From assembly GCF_001640805.2 (NCBI RefSeq), contig NC_066853.1, positions 20,855,242 through 20,919,241 on the forward strand: DNA of 64,000 nt, written 5' to 3'. Shown here in pieces: positions 14,068 through 27,084 of the stretch. The translations under genes and the position numbers were made by a program. Below the pieces are notes generated by a model. The model did not search any database. It was given only the letters and a program-made list of their open reading frames with translations, and was not told the DNA's origin. How positions within the stretch are numbered: position 1 is the first letter of the stretch; each line of letters opens with the position of its first letter. This stretch comes from Lates calcarifer (taxonomy: Eukaryota > Chordata > Actinopteri > Centropomidae).

Positions 14068-14360
14068 TATGCCTCCACACCAGTGACAGCTGTGGTTTTT
14101 CACTTGTCTTACCACCTCAACAATGCAGTATCCCAGGAACATCTTAAGGGAATTTCTTGATTGGAGATTGATTAGAATTTGGTTGTCAAAGGTCAAAGGT
14201 CACTGTGACCTCACAGAACACTTTTTTTTGGCCATAACTCAATAATTCATCCAATAATTAAATTTAACATAAATGTCTAATATAATAAAACTATGAATTA
14301 ACAACATTTTATACCCAATCAAGCTTCACTGTGACATCAAAATGTTCTGCAAAAATACTT
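14068..14360 (+). repeat. Dispersed teleost repeat relic ('tatgcctccacacc' family)
   Basis: Begins TATGCCTCCACACCAGTGAC, then CAGGAACATCTTAAGGGAATT, GATTAGAATTTGG, GGTCAAAGGTCACTGTGACC and a second CACTGTGACATCA block. The order and wording match an abundant non-coding teleost repeat that I recognise from many fish genomes. It has no coding capacity and I cannot name its class. Confidence 0.65.
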
Positions 14361-17349
14361 TTCCATTACTCAACACCATTACTCAGAGAGAGTAATAGTA
14401 GCTTTATCTGTTTGGTGATTAGTTGTGTTTATTCTGTTTCTGCACTTGCTATCAGTTAAGTTTGCTGAATCATGTTGGGCTAGATCATTAATGTGGACAC
14501 AAGAAATAGATTTTCAAGATAGTTGTTGGCCATAGAAGGATAAGTTGTCACTTTCTGGGCTAATATATAGGTTAGTGGTTTCTTTGCTGTTTACTTGATC
14601 AGCATAACTTAATCAAAAATAGTTTGTGTCACACTAGTTCCAGTCTGTAATTTAGTATAGACACATGCATGCTCATTAGGAGCCACCGTCTGCTGGATAT
14701 TTATGAGGTGCAGCTTACTGGTTACTGCTCTTTCTGCACATTAGCATTTCTAAGTTATCACTGTTATCAGTGGACCCAGACAGTGGATACTGCATTAGCA
14801 TCCCTTCACACATAATAATGAATAATGTGTACCTGGTGATCCTCTTTCCATTTGTTGTGATTCTGTAGCAGTTCTTTTCACACCCAGACACATCCTTTAT
14901 CTCCATTTCTCTCAAAGTAGCTCTCCAGACAGATTATAAACTCACTGCAGTTTTTAAAAATGGTGTTTTGATTTCGTATATATATAATTTACCCTCCTGT
15001 CTGCCCTCTTTTCAAAATATGCAACCATCCGAGTGGTTTACTCTTGCGGAGGCTCACCACCCCAGAAAATATCAGCTAGTGGTGGGTTCTGCCAAGGCAA
15101 CTGTCCGTCAATAATTAATGAATGATGATTAATTGCTGTCTTGGCTCTCTCTGACAGAACAGAAATTCAAGCCAATCAGCCAGGCACCCACACCTCCTTA
15201 GCACATACACACACACACAAATACAGACCGGCATAAATGGCGTTATCACAGTTTATTTAAGCACTCAAACTCTTAATTGTCCTTTGTTTTTATTTACTGG
15301 ATGTTTGTTTTAATGGGACTGCTTACAGGCCCTCAGTGCTGGGAGGGATAACAGGAGAAAGAGAAGGAAAATGATGTTTATCAGATGTTTATGAGACAAG
15401 TTTTCTACTACACAGTGAAATGTTTCTTTCATACATTCATGTAAAATGCTGCACACATTACTTTTCTGACAAATCACTGGTTTTAAAATCACAAGTAACC
15501 ACAGTAGCATCTTTTTCCTGTAAGTCAAGATCAAGATTTAGTTCAAACACGAGGGTGGCAGCACAAATCTTAGGAAGTGCACAGCTGTAATATGACTGTA
15601 GACACTTAGTCTTGTTCAAAAATGATGTGCACATGTTTTGTACAGTGTTCCCTCCAAGATGCAATTTAGAAATGAAGTTCTGGCTTTATACAGATAAACA
15701 GACTTATAAACTCAAATGAAGACCATCATCATCATCACTATCGTTAACTTTGGTGATGACATACATGCATCTGAGATATAAAAGGAGTAAAAAGGCCACT
15801 TGTTCACTTAATTCCTTTCTATTTCCTCTCCAGGACTCTGTTAATATTTCACTGAATTGATTTCCGCCCTCCTCTCTCTCTTTTTTGCTCCCTATCATTG
15901 TCTCACAAACACAAATATAACAGTGGTCATTTGTGCGACTGCTTTAGACACCTTAATTTATTTGCACCTTCGCCTACAACTGTCAGTATTTCCTAATATA
16001 CACACTCACACACACATCCCTTCCGTGTCTTTCCACTTCCTGCACTCAGCCCCGCAGATTGCAGTATTAGTGCTTGATGCTCTGAAGCAGGATCTATCTG
16101 CCTGTTAACTAATAGCTAAGGCTGAGCCACCGTGAGAAGAATGAACAGTGTTTTGCACTCACTGCGTCTTTTGAGGTATTTTAAGCCTCTACACAGGCTT
16201 TTTCAAGAAAAAACTGAGTGCAGAAGGGTCACACACACTGTACTGTACTGTATGTCTGCTTCTCTATAATTTCCATATGGAGATTCTCATACATGTGTTG
16301 TCAGAGCATGAACACATTTTAATGTTAATGTTTTCAGAGTACACACACTTGTTAGATTTGACTAGAACAGATCTCAGTGCTATAAAGCAGTAAACATCGT
16401 GTATTCTTAAGTTGGCTGGTTATTTCTACTGGTCTAGAAGAAATAACATCGACAGGTGCTGACCCCTCTCAAGCTCTCTCCTGAGTCAGTGTGGGAACAA
16501 CCAGGACAAATCCTACTGTCAGTCCCAGAGCTGTCTCTCTGTCCCAGTGCAACCATGGCTCTCTCCATCAAGTGCCAGTCTGAAATCCACTCTTATTTTA
16601 CAACACTTTCTATCAGTCTCCCTCCTTTACTTTCTTTGTCTCTTCCAACAATGTGGCTCTGTTTCTTTTACTGGATAGAGTTTCCACAGTTTCTCCAGTT
16701 GTTCCATTGACTGCCTTTTCCACTACCTGGGAGAAGCTACCAGCTAACAGTGAAAACTAAAGCACTGTCCTCTTTTTGTTTTGGTCGAATTTACCCTAAA
16801 TGTACAAGAGTACAGGTTTCAAATGAGCACATAGTATCAAAATTAGTATCTGGAGAAAAAAATGTGGAATTGGTGCATCACTATTAAAATGTAAAGGAGG
16901 ACACAGATATGTTCAAGTAGAAAAAGCTTAATCAAAAACTAGAAACTTCAACATGATGAGTGCCTCCCCGTGTAAATGTTTACAGATGCGTGTGTTCCGG
17001 CACACTGCTGTCTTTGGGCGGACATCAATTATCCAGCAGAGTTTGGGGACTGGAGGCATTCTTACTCGAGGTTCCTCCTGTTAACGGAAAGTCTGATGTT
17101 ATTCTGCTAAGTGTCTTCAGCATCCTGGATGTCTTTGTGCGGCACAGTCTCAGCAGGAAGAGAATCCAGAATAAAGGTCCTCCAGGTTTTAATGTTAACT
17201 CGCATAACAGTTTGAAACGCATCACAGAAAGCACATCAGTCGAGCGTGCGTGTGTGCATGCTTGCTTACTTCACAGTCCTCAGATCTTTGAGTTCCAGTT
17301 GGATGATATCACTGTTTGATGTAGTCCTTTAAAAGACATCGGGAGCTAT

Positions 17350-17382
17350 GCGTGTGTGTGTGTGTGTGTGTGCGCGCGTGCA
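17350..17382. repeat. (GT)n / (CG)n microsatellite
   Basis: Eleven or so GT units run into GCGCGCG, in the last tyw1 intron. Confidence 0.9.
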
Positions 17383-17994
17383 TGTGTGCATATTCTCCCA
17401 GCACTGACACATCATCATCATTAGCTCTTTTTCATTCCCTGGGATCCTCCCATGGATGGGCATTTCTCTCTTTCTCTGCATCTTTGCCTCTCTCACCCCT
17501 TGCTCTACTTTCTCGACCAGCCTTTTCTCTCTTTCATCTCTCGTCTTTCTTCTCTCCATCCCCTCCACCCTCATCTTTTTCCTCCTCTTTTTCCACCCTC
17601 TTCCATCCATCTCAGTTCCCTTTCTCTCAAAGTACATTGTGAGGAAAAATACAGATATGACACATGAAAGACACAAACCTCCCTGAAAGACCTGTTGAGC
17701 TACAGATCAGTGCTATCAGCAGACCTGTTTTTAAGTGAAGCCTCTTTGCAGACGTGGAAGTTAAAGCTACAGTATGAAACCTTTTTCTAATATTTGTGTA
17801 AGTTTAGGTGAACTGATGGATGAATATTCCTTAATAGCTGTATGCCATCTCCTCTTCTACAGATAATCTCCAGTTAGAGAGAGAGACACAGAGGCAGAGG
17901 GTCTTGATTGTACCCAAACATCACTGATGCTTAGTATCAGGTGCAACAGTTGGAACAGCTTCCTACATACATAGGAATGCATATATTTACACTA

Positions 17995-18364
17995 TTATCA
18001 GCCACAACATTAAAACCAGTGACAGGTGAAGTGAATATCATTGATCTTCTGCTGGTAAACCTTGGGCATTCATGTTCATCTCAGTGTTACACGTACCACC
18101 CACCTAAACATTGTTGTAGACCAAGACCCTCCCCCATAGCAAAAGCACTCCCCAGTGGTAGGAGCCTCCCCCAGTGCTCCCATCTCACCACAAACACTGT
18201 TCAGAAATGTCTCAAAGATCATGGCAAACAGCCCTCCAAACTCCAGAGATCCCAAACTGATCCAGCATCTGTTGCTTGGTCTTCTTGGTCTGGAACAATG
18301 CTGAGGTGGGTGGTATGTGTCAAAGTAACATCCGGATGAATCCTAGAACCCAAGGTTTCCCCGC
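17995..18364. mobile_element. Rearranged Tc1-like transposon relic
   Basis: Starts with TATCAGCCACAACATTAAAA followed by CCAGTGACAGGTGAAGTGAAT, which matches the terminal inverted repeat of a well-known fish Tc1 element. Most of the element is missing. Next come degenerate transposase-coding pieces: the AACCTTGGG...CATTCATG block with ACGTACCACCCACCTAAACA at 18057-18125 on +, and the same block on - at 18283-18362. A middle piece (GATCCCAAACTGATCCAGCATCTG-like, about 18248-18270) matches the part of the transposase gene after that block. No open transposase frame remains. The inverted duplication is unusual and is discussed as a finding. Confidence 0.75.
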
Positions 18365-20096
18365 AGAACATTCACAAAGTATGGCACCCTGCTTACAAGT
18401 AAGAAGATAACACTGACTTGAAAAATTATTTGGGTTGCAGTTCCAAGTCTGGCAGGGCATGCATCGCTAAGCCAGTAAAAGAACATATATTTAGACATTT
18501 CTTTTCTTCCGGCACTGACTTTTCTTTTCTCTGAAGAGAGGCACGAGACATCAGTGTGAAAGTACTGTACCGTTTTTTGGCATGTGCTCATACATGAGGG
18601 CACCTCCTGTGGTGCTTAGTGAAGAAGCTGTCCTCAGCATCTTCAGTGATCCTCAGCAAAGACGCTGTTTGTAAAAACAACAGGCTGTCCTTGTTCTCTT
18701 CCTATACAGCACAGTTTTGCTTTGTTGCTTAGAGACTGAAATTGTTTGCCGAGATGCCGGCTGAACAAATATCATCCCTTCTCATTACCAGAAACATTAA
18801 CTCCCAATAGATACTGCTTTCATCCCCCCCTTTCTCAGGCCTCATTAGCAATGCAGTGGGTAGCTTTTCTCTAATGGCTGAGGCAGGCACAAGGCATCTA
18901 AAGGCTAACACTCAAACGCTTAGTGCCGTTACTCCCTCAGTGGGCCATCATCTCCAGCAGGAAAGTCTTTAACTGGGCAAATAAATGTTAGTGCTTCATG
19001 AGTACATTTTGTCATTTTGAGCCGCTGTCTTTTTTTTTTTTTTTAAACGTCAGTGATGTAATGCTCGCTTTTTCCCTCCTGTTGTGTGAATTACAGCAGA
19101 AGAAGCAGTTTCATATAAGGCTGAGAATTTAAAAAAAGCAAGCCCCTAGTGCACATGAGGGGGTCTGTCCAAAGCAGCCATGAACCCGAAAGAGCTTTTA
19201 AATGCTAAATGCTGAGAGCTAAAAGCACAACAGTCATCCCTGGTGACAACTTTTGCCATTTTGCATCCAGTTACAGCTTATCAAAAAACTCAAAACAATA
19301 CCCACGAGTGAGCTCAAGTCAACAAGGACCTCTTTAAAGATCTAACTTGGCTGCACACTGCCATGAACAGCACTAAACTTAAAAGGAAAGGTTGTGTTGT
19401 TGCTGATTTGCTTACTTTCTGTTTGCTCTCAGTCTTTCCCACCTTTGCAACTATCCGACAACAACAGAAGCATGGTACTGTATCAGCTGAAGAACACTGT
19501 GGTGGGCTGGGAAAGTAGAGGTCACGCTCTTCACCTCCTGCGCTGGTTTGGGAAAACAAGCAGGATTAGAGAGGCAGAGTGATGTTAGAGGCTTTTCCCT
19601 CACTGTCAAACAAATAAACACACAAGTGCACACACTCTTCTCAGCTCCTTCCTCTCCTTCTGTCCATTTATCTCCCTCTCTTTTTCTCTTCACTAAGATG
19701 GATGGCAAATTGGGTGAAGGAGTGAGAAGCAGTGATTGATAAAGGAAGAGATGTGAGGAATTGGAGTTGGTGAATCTACAACCGTTTAAAAAGAAGGCCA
19801 AACTAACAGCAAGTGGTAGATGTGGAGCAACATCCTCTGTTGTCTCTTGATCTTTTTGATCACATCTGTAAATTTTTTGTTGTTTAGAATCTGAATATGC
19901 AACACTTGTCTGTATCCACACATGATTTATATCAAATGAACAGTATAAATAACATTTTTCTTTATTTTGGTCATGAAACAGGTCTGAATTCCAGGTATCA
20001 CTGCAAATGCCTTAAAAAGATTTCAGAAGCCAGCAAATATCTACATTTAACCTCTCTCCCTGCCTCTCTCATTCTCCCTTTTTCGTGTGCTTTCAG

Positions 20097-20318
20097 TTCA
20101 AGGTGGAAGGTGAGTGGTGGACGTGGATCGACTACGAACGTTTCCAGGAGTTGGTCCAGGCCCACGAGGAGAGCGGTGGACAGCAGAGCTTCTCAGCCTT
20201 GGACTACATAGCTAAGACTCCCAGCTGGGCTCTATTCGGAGCCTCCGAGCAAGGTTTCGACCCCGCTGACACACGCTTCCAACGACGCAACAAAACCAAA
20301 GACATCTCAGGCTGCTGA
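20097..20318 (+). CDS. tyw1: tyw1 terminal coding exon
   Basis: Last 73 residues and TGA stop of tRNA 4-demethylwyosine synthase. It starts FKVEGEWWTWIDYERFQELV and ends with the family's characteristic NKTKDISGC terminus; between them are the conserved blocks TPSWALFGASEQGFDP and DTRFQRR. These match the C-terminal wyosine-base-formation region of TYW1 and the human terminus closely. Acceptor AG at 20095-20096 follows a pyrimidine tract; the frame is phase 0 from the previous exon. The stop is at 20316-20318. The enzyme is cytosolic and uses iron-sulfur clusters and flavin. Nothing suggests a pseudogene: introns are kept and the frame is clean. Confidence 0.97.
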   Translation, partial: FKVEGEWWTWIDYERFQELVQAHEESGGQQSFSALDYIAKTPSWALFGASEQGFDPADTRFQRRNKTKDISGC

Positions 20319-20985
20319 CAGATAAGAGAGAGAGAGGATTAACAGAGAGAGTACTGATATTTAGAGCTAAAAATAATGAAGAAAATAGGCTTCAATGTTT
20401 TTATTCTCTTTGAGTGGACAGTTTTTTATTGTTCACATTAGGATGTTTAATTTTATTGGCTCGACCCCCCAAGATCAGCCAAAAACTGCCAGAATCAATT
20501 CTTTCACACTTATTTTCTAGACATTCCCCTTCACATTTACTTTAAGTGCTTCTTTTGCTTCTTATATGTACATAGATCTTTTTTTTTGTTGTTTTTTTGA
20601 AAGGGTCATTATTATAAATGTCAGTGGCTTTGATCTTTACAATCACCTGGCAGCACTTGGGAAGATTTTAGACTTTTAAAAGCTGAACCTGGCAGTGGCT
20701 TCATCATCGGCCTCATTTCTAATATGGTTTTATAATCCAGGTTCTAGAGAGACAGTTGTGCAACACAAGACATGATTAGCATGTATGGTACAGCTCGTCT
20801 ACTTCTCCTCATGTCATCCGTGGGAGTTACACGTCTTTCCCAGACACCTTTTGCTCTTCCACCCACTCATTAGGACAGTGGCTGTATTTACTTGGCAGTG
20901 AGAGATTAGAGCAGTGAGAGAAGAACATCAAGGCTGCATCTCCACTGGGAGAGTCTCTTTGCAGCACAGGCTTTTCATTGCTCTC

Positions 20986-21025
<40 letters not shown>

Positions 21026-21312
21026 TGTTTGTTTTTTTTTCTCAGTACTCTATTGCACATTCACACCAGTGTCAGCTTTGCTTAGTTTGAGTGTTCTGAG
21101 TCTGGATAGAAGAATACATTGTTTCAGCTTTTGACAGACAGTTCTTCTATTCTGTAAAAAGTGGGTATTTTTCAAATTAAACATGATTTATATATTTGAC
21201 TAATTTAAGTACCTCGATCCTGAAAATATGACAACGTTTTGGGCATGATCTAAACTAGGGATGGATGATATAGTCTCAGAAAAAACACCATTAGTAGGTC
21301 TCATACAATAAA
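20319..21312 (+). other. tyw1: tyw1 3' UTR and probable polyadenylation region
   Basis: AT-rich sequence after the tyw1 stop, with T tracts near 20.58 kb and a GT repeat at 20989-21022. Candidate poly(A) signals are ATTAAA at 21176-21181 and AATAAA at 21307-21312. Which one is used cannot be decided from sequence alone, so the transcript end is an estimate. Confidence 0.5.
20989..21022. repeat. (GT)17 microsatellite
   Basis: Uninterrupted GT run followed by T tracts, probably inside the tyw1 3' UTR. Confidence 0.95.
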
Positions 21313-21807
21313 ATAGGTAATGGCAGCTTTAACACTGAGTTGTGATCACCATATCCTCAGACAATGTCATGTCTGATATCATATTTCAGTACATCTCTGG
21401 GCTCTTAATTAAATAGACATGACACTAGGCACAAAGATACACTAAATATACGTAGCATTTGAAATGTTCATCCAACATGTAAGCTTGTTCTGTCTGATCT
21501 CCATTCAACAACCATCCAGGATAAGGGTGATATAGCTTTGGTCTAACTCTCCTCAGGTCCAGCATGTCAGAGGGAAAAAAAAAAGCCTGTACTGATACTT
21601 TCAGAAATCCAGTTGTAAAAACTGAGTCCATTTTAATTTGTGGTATTTGAATGTAAATCCAGATGTAAACATTTAATTTTGATTTGTTTTGTCAGGTCTC
21701 TAATGTTTCAGTGCCTCCCTGTTGGCAAACAGCAGGTGTGTGGATACATCACTGTAATAAATGTGTTTTGAGTAATCTGCTTTGTCACCTGTGAATTTTG
21801 CATGCAG

Positions 21808-21809
<2 letters not shown>

Positions 21810-21873
<64 letters not shown>
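21810..21873. repeat. (CA)32 microsatellite
   Basis: About 64 bp of uninterrupted CA, the longest CA run in the window. It creates spurious open frames on the - strand. Confidence 0.97.
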
Positions 21874-21879
<6 letters not shown>

Positions 21880-23275
21880 TTAAGGCACACATCATACTAT
21901 ACTTCTGGTCAACATCATATTGTCACTCTTTTTTTTACTGGGAACAAAGTGGGAAGTTGACATTTTAAGACATAATAGTTGTGGTGAAAGCTTCTTGGGC
22001 TGCACTTTAAGGCCAACAGAGGCAGTCTAATTGAACAGGGACAGAGCAGAGGTGTGACACAACAGCACAGCAGCTCACATTGTTGCTTCACTAATTTTAC
22101 TCAGATATAATTTGTTCCTGCTGTACTAGTTCAAAAATGCAAAACTACAGTAAGTTAGTAGTTCATGTATTGTAGTATATGTGAATGCACAATTAGAAAT
22201 CCCATAGAATAGAATTAGACACATTGTAAAGAAGACTTGCAGTGTCTGTAATATATGGTAAGAAGTGAGCAACAATTTAACAACAAGGCCATAACAGAAT
22301 AAGGCATATAAACTGTTAAGAAATAGTTTTATCATGTCTTTCTCTCTTTAGTGTTTTTGTTTAGCCCTTGTGTTTCAGTGATGGGTTGATGACATTAAAT
22401 ATGTGCCTTGAAAATTCACACAGACAAATTATCCATTTCTGTTAGAGATTTAATTTAGTTTGGTCGGAACTAAGGGACTCTTGAAGAGTCTCTTGATCTT
22501 CACTTCAATAGACAAACAAAAAACAAGATTGCCTAATTAGCTTCTCTGATGGGAGAGTTGATGGATGTCTGTGCTGCAAAAAAAAAAGGGAATTTTGCAA
22601 CTAATAAAACCTTCTACTCCCACTTCCATCACACAAAATGCTTGTTTCTTTCCTAAAAGTAGTAACCTCTCAATGGCTCTAGTCATCTGCCAAACCTCAG
22701 CAGAGATACAGACAGAAACTGTCCCTCGCTGAGTTATCTTACATTGAGACACTTGAGTTTTTAGTGAGATTACACAAAGCACAAGAGAGAACACACTCCT
22801 CAGTGGGTAAACTGTAGATGATTGAGGCTGCCGGGTGTGAATTTGTGTAACTATAAATATGTGGCAGCAAGGGCACTGCTTTTATTACGTGTAAACAAGG
22901 CTGGAGAAGTTGTGGAGTATAACACTCTCATCCACCAACTGCTGTGCTGACAAAACAGAAAAAACAAAACAACAAGCATACAAACTTTCCTTGAATAAAT
23001 AGAGGTTAAAAAGAGGTCACTTTCAATTGATGCTGCTGGTTCACACTCAGGTACACTATCTCCAGCTGTTATTTGTTTCACAGTACACGTGCCAGCTCGC
23101 ATAGTGAGACAAATGACAGGAGCGGATCACACGTCCCAGGAGAGAAAACCTGCCTGGAGATGGTGACAGGGCCCCAGGGGATGATGGGTAATAGCTGCAG
23201 TGCCCCAGGGAACACTGGGTAACAAGTTTCAGTACAGAAGTACACGTGCATCTTATAACAGTGTATAATATATAT

Positions 23276-23294
23276 AACATTATATATTATAACA

Positions 23295-23367
<73 letters not shown>

Positions 23368-23386
23368 TGTTATAACATATAATGTT
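23276..23386. repeat. (TA)n tract with flanking inverted repeats
   Basis: A roughly 60-bp TA run at 23301-23363 is flanked by complementary arms: AACATTATATATTATAACAG at 23276-23295 and its near-exact reverse complement at 23367-23386. Together they form an AT palindrome of about 110 bp. Confidence 0.85.
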
Positions 23387-23947
23387 AATATACAGTAGGA
23401 CACTGGGATTCAAAATATTATTTTTAAGTTCTAGTATTCCATTCAAGTATTGGGTTTCCCATCATGGCTGTTTTGATCTTGACACGTTGCTCCTTTGACG
23501 TTCTCTACCTACTTGCTCACTGAAGATTATTGGATTTTCAGGGTTTTTACTCATCCTCACAGGTGTATCATCCCCTTCAGTGTGGGGTCTGAGTCCTGTG
23601 GTTCTGCTGGTCAGATACATCATCTACAGTACTGGAGAGAGATAGCCTACACTTCCATAGAAGTGGAAACACTTAAAAGCGTTTAGAAGCATTTGATATT
23701 TATTTCCTGCCTAATTTTGTCGGTCTTCTAATAAATAATAAAATATGCAAGTCTATTTATGTCTGTCAAACAACGATTTAAGCTCAGATTATGGTAGAGA
23801 AGCCTTAATGGCACGAGGAGCACATATCCTACAGTGGATAATGAAAATAAGTGTAGGATTCAAAATGATCATTGTCTCATGCACTCTTCTTGCAGCAAGG
23901 TTTGGTGCTCTTGCAGTGTAGACTTATTTAACTGGCACACTGCAACA

Positions 23948-24086
23948 AAGCTCCAGTGAATCCATTCATTGTTTACTGTAAATGACCATTACCAGTTCAT
24001 TCATTCACTGTAATTGATGAATGGATTGTAAATGGACTGTTAATGGTCATTTAGAGTAAATGATGAATGGATTCAGTGGAGCTTTT
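23948..24086. repeat. Long imperfect inverted repeat (hairpin)
   Basis: The left arm from about 23948 (AAGCTCCAGTGAATCCATTC ...) pairs with the reverse complement of the right arm ending at about 24086 (AAGCTCCACTGAATCCATTC ...). Arms are about 52 bp with around six mismatches, and the spacer is about 35 bp. The block AAATGACCATTA is present on both arms. No coding potential. It could be a foldback element, a MITE or a transcribed hairpin. Confidence 0.8.
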
Positions 24087-26445
24087 TAATGCATTGATCA
24101 ATTGAGCTCTACATACCAATAGAAGTTAGAAGTATATGTATGAGATGTTTATCCAATATTGCTGTGGAGCATGTTTTCTTGTTGTTGCAGCAGCACCATT
24201 ATAAATGTCTAATATCATATTTATTAATATTTACATTCAGTAAATATGTTTCTTTAATCTTGCCAAACATAGTCTATATACAAACATACATACAACTTTA
24301 CACACAAAAAAAATGTATCTGAAACAAGAATAAAACCTCAAGGAAAAGAACAGAAAAATCAAGTAAAGCACAGAGGAAGAGGGAGAAATACAAGATAAAT
24401 GGTAGAACAGTGTATCATGGCATCACATGTGCTTTGCAGTGCACTACACTGTTACAGAATAGAGCTTTGTCATGTAAATATTTTCTGCAAACTACAGTCC
24501 ACAGAAGTGTAAGATGAATTTTTCATAATGTGAATGCATGCAGAGATAATTTTTGAATGAGAAATGTGTTTTTATCAGCCTGCAGCGGCCCTCTCTTAAC
24601 ACCAGAGAGACAAATTATTAATAATTGAGACCAACTGAAATAAAAAAAGATAGTAACAGGAAATAGTTTGTAACAGAAAGAGTGTGTGTGCTTTGTTGGA
24701 GGATGGCTGAGAGAGGAACGGGAGGAGGATAATGTCAGATTTTGGTGTCCTCTGTATTTTAAGTAATTCCATTCATACAGGTATATATCACACACACATT
24801 GCTTTTTTCCAGAATAAAATCCCACACTACAAGAACTGAATCCCAAACCGTCTTAATAAGCATTTAGATAAAACATATGTGAAGCTAAAAAACACACACA
24901 CACTTGGCTGTACCCAAACTATAACAGATGGAGAGTTAAATTCATCCAAATGCTTTGTGCTATAGTTCCTTCACTGAATGTGGTGCACTGTTGAGTGTCA
25001 TTTGAAAGCAAGGACCCAATACAAAGGAAATTGTTTTGGCATTTAGAACACTGAATCTGTTTATTTTGAAGTGTATTTCCAGGCAGGCTTGGAGTCCAGG
25101 ATACCTCTCTGGAGGTTTACAAAAATAAGAAGATTCCTTTTTTTTCTGTTGACAGGATAACCATTAAAGGTTGAACATGTGCCTGCGAAGCAAGCCTCAT
25201 ATTCTCACAGGTTGATATATTTGCTGAGCAGAGGGCAGCTTGGCCGGTTGTCATTAGAACAGCAGGGTGTCCACTGAACCCAGAAACGGTCACTGCCCCT
25301 ATAGAGCCGGTTGAAAAATAGCTGTAGGTGGTGATGTTTTTCCCCCTGCTTTTGTCCCGGAGGCTTTCTCGTCCACTTTTAAGCTGCTGGTGGTGTGTAC
25401 AGGATCAGAGGCAGCCTGTGATGGCGAAGCTGTAAACAGTGTATAAGTCTGTGTCTTATTCTGCCTGTCAGCTTCCACTCAAACAGGGATAATCTTTATA
25501 TTTATAAACATGATGTCTTCAAGTGTGCGGCCTCCCTCATGGTAGTGTGCCGAAAGCTGAAGGATATGTGAAAGTGATAACGGTTCTTGCAGATGGCTGT
25601 TAATGTGTTCTAGGATGTTATCTGTGTGATTTTGTGTTTGTCAGATAGAGAGGGATGGGTGAGGGAGTCTGTTCACTTCGGTGGCTAGTGTTCACAGACT
25701 GTTCTGCAGCACCACCAGCTCCAACCGTTACTTAATGTCCCTTCTTCCCCTCAGCTTCTGTGTGTATGCGTATGTACTGTTTATAACTGTGAGTTCATGT
25801 GCATCTGTGTGTGTGTATGTGTGTCCTGTTTGGGCCAGATGTCCAGAAAATCTGGGCTCCAAGCAGTCCACCGTTCCTTAGCTCATCCTGTCTGTGTCCA
25901 TCTGTAACCCAGGATCCCTCCTGGCTGATGTGGGTTGTCTCCATAACCATCTCCTGGACATAATAAGTCCAGCTTCTGATCACTGTCAACAAATGTCCAG
26001 GCACTAATTCAGTGTTGTTGATCACTGACTATCTATGGGATCATTCTGGGACAATATGATATGATAATGATATAGTTCTATCATATTACAACATTATTAC
26101 AAATATTGATATTATATCATTATTATAACGAAATGAGTATTATTATCATAGTTTTTGAAATTTGGATTCTGCCTGTGTGAAGAATTTCCTTACATCAGTT
26201 GGATTATTTTATATGACATTTTGATTTATCTTTTACTGTTCTATATTTACCATATGATTTGATATTATATGATTCAATCATTTAGGAATTTTTGGGGGTA
26301 TTGTGACTTCTGCTTAAAGAGACTTCACATGAGACCTAAAGGAACAGAGGCATCTTCTAAATAAAATAATCTTTTGAATAAATGAAAACATTTGGGCTTC
26401 TCACAAGAAACCTGTCTGCAGTGTGTACATCTGAATGCAGTGTAT

Positions 26446-26453
<8 letters not shown>

Positions 26454-26496
<43 letters not shown>
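26454..26496. repeat. (GT)n microsatellite
   Basis: About 21 GT units in the intergenic region; adjacent sequence is weakly GT-biased. Confidence 0.95.
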
Positions 26497-26497
<1 letters not shown>

Positions 26498-27020
26498 CCA
26501 TGCGGTTTGATCTGTACTTACGTGGATCAGCGCTTGCTCATCTGCTCAGGTGCCTTTGTGAATTTGTATCTGTGGTCTAAAGTGTCTGTAAACTGGACGA
26601 ACAGCCTGCATCCACCTGTGCTTATGTCTGTGCCTGTACATTCAGATGCCTGTGCCAGTGTGTGAGGCTTTGCCTCTCTGTCCGTACATGAATTCACTCA
26701 GACATGCAGGGATGAGTTTGTTGGCACTCTGTCAAACCAACAGATTTTTGGGGAGCAGGAGCCAAATGTGAAGCTGCCGTGTGCCAAGGAGGAAATTGCT
26801 GAAAATGACATCCAACAGCCCCAAACAAATTAGAACACGACGGACACCCTTGTCTACTGCTATGCTGAGGAGATTTATTGGTCATTGTTTCACTGGACTC
26901 ATCTACAAGATTATACATTCAAGTTGTTTAAAAATATGGAAGTTGTGGGTGTTGCACTCTGGTGTTGCTTTACACTCCATCTCCTCAACAAGCAAATGAA
27001 AAATGCTTATATCACAGTGT

Positions 27021-27084
27021 AATATTATATTATATTATATTATATTATATTATTATATTATATTATATTATATTATATTATTAT
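27021..27084. repeat. (TTATA)n pentanucleotide repeat
   Basis: About twelve TATTA/TTATA units with one or two single-unit interruptions. Confidence 0.93.

Larger units (their letters stand above)
13530..20096 (+). other. tyw1: tyw1 last intron, 6.6 kb
   Basis: GT at 13530, AG at 20095-20096. No additional exon is needed because the protein is continuous across it. It contains dispersed-repeat copies at 13.75-13.98 and 14.07-14.36 kb, a GT repeat at 17.35 kb and a rearranged Tc1 relic at 18.0-18.36 kb. Pyrimidine-rich tracts at 17.46-17.64 kb produce spurious open frames on both strands. Confidence 0.85.

Noticed and set aside
16960..17319. 119-codon open frame in the last tyw1 intron
   Set aside because: Does not open with ATG, matches no family that I know, and is not needed to complete tyw1.
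17329..17690. Several overlapping open frames on both strands
   Set aside because: They are produced by a GT repeat and a long pyrimidine (CT/TCC) tract; the peptides are low complexity.
21708..21890. Cysteine/valine-repeat open frame on -
   Set aside because: Translation of the CA microsatellite at 21810-21873.
23078..23446. 122-codon open frame on - rich in Tyr/Ile
   Set aside because: Mostly the TA microsatellite translated; no coding signal.
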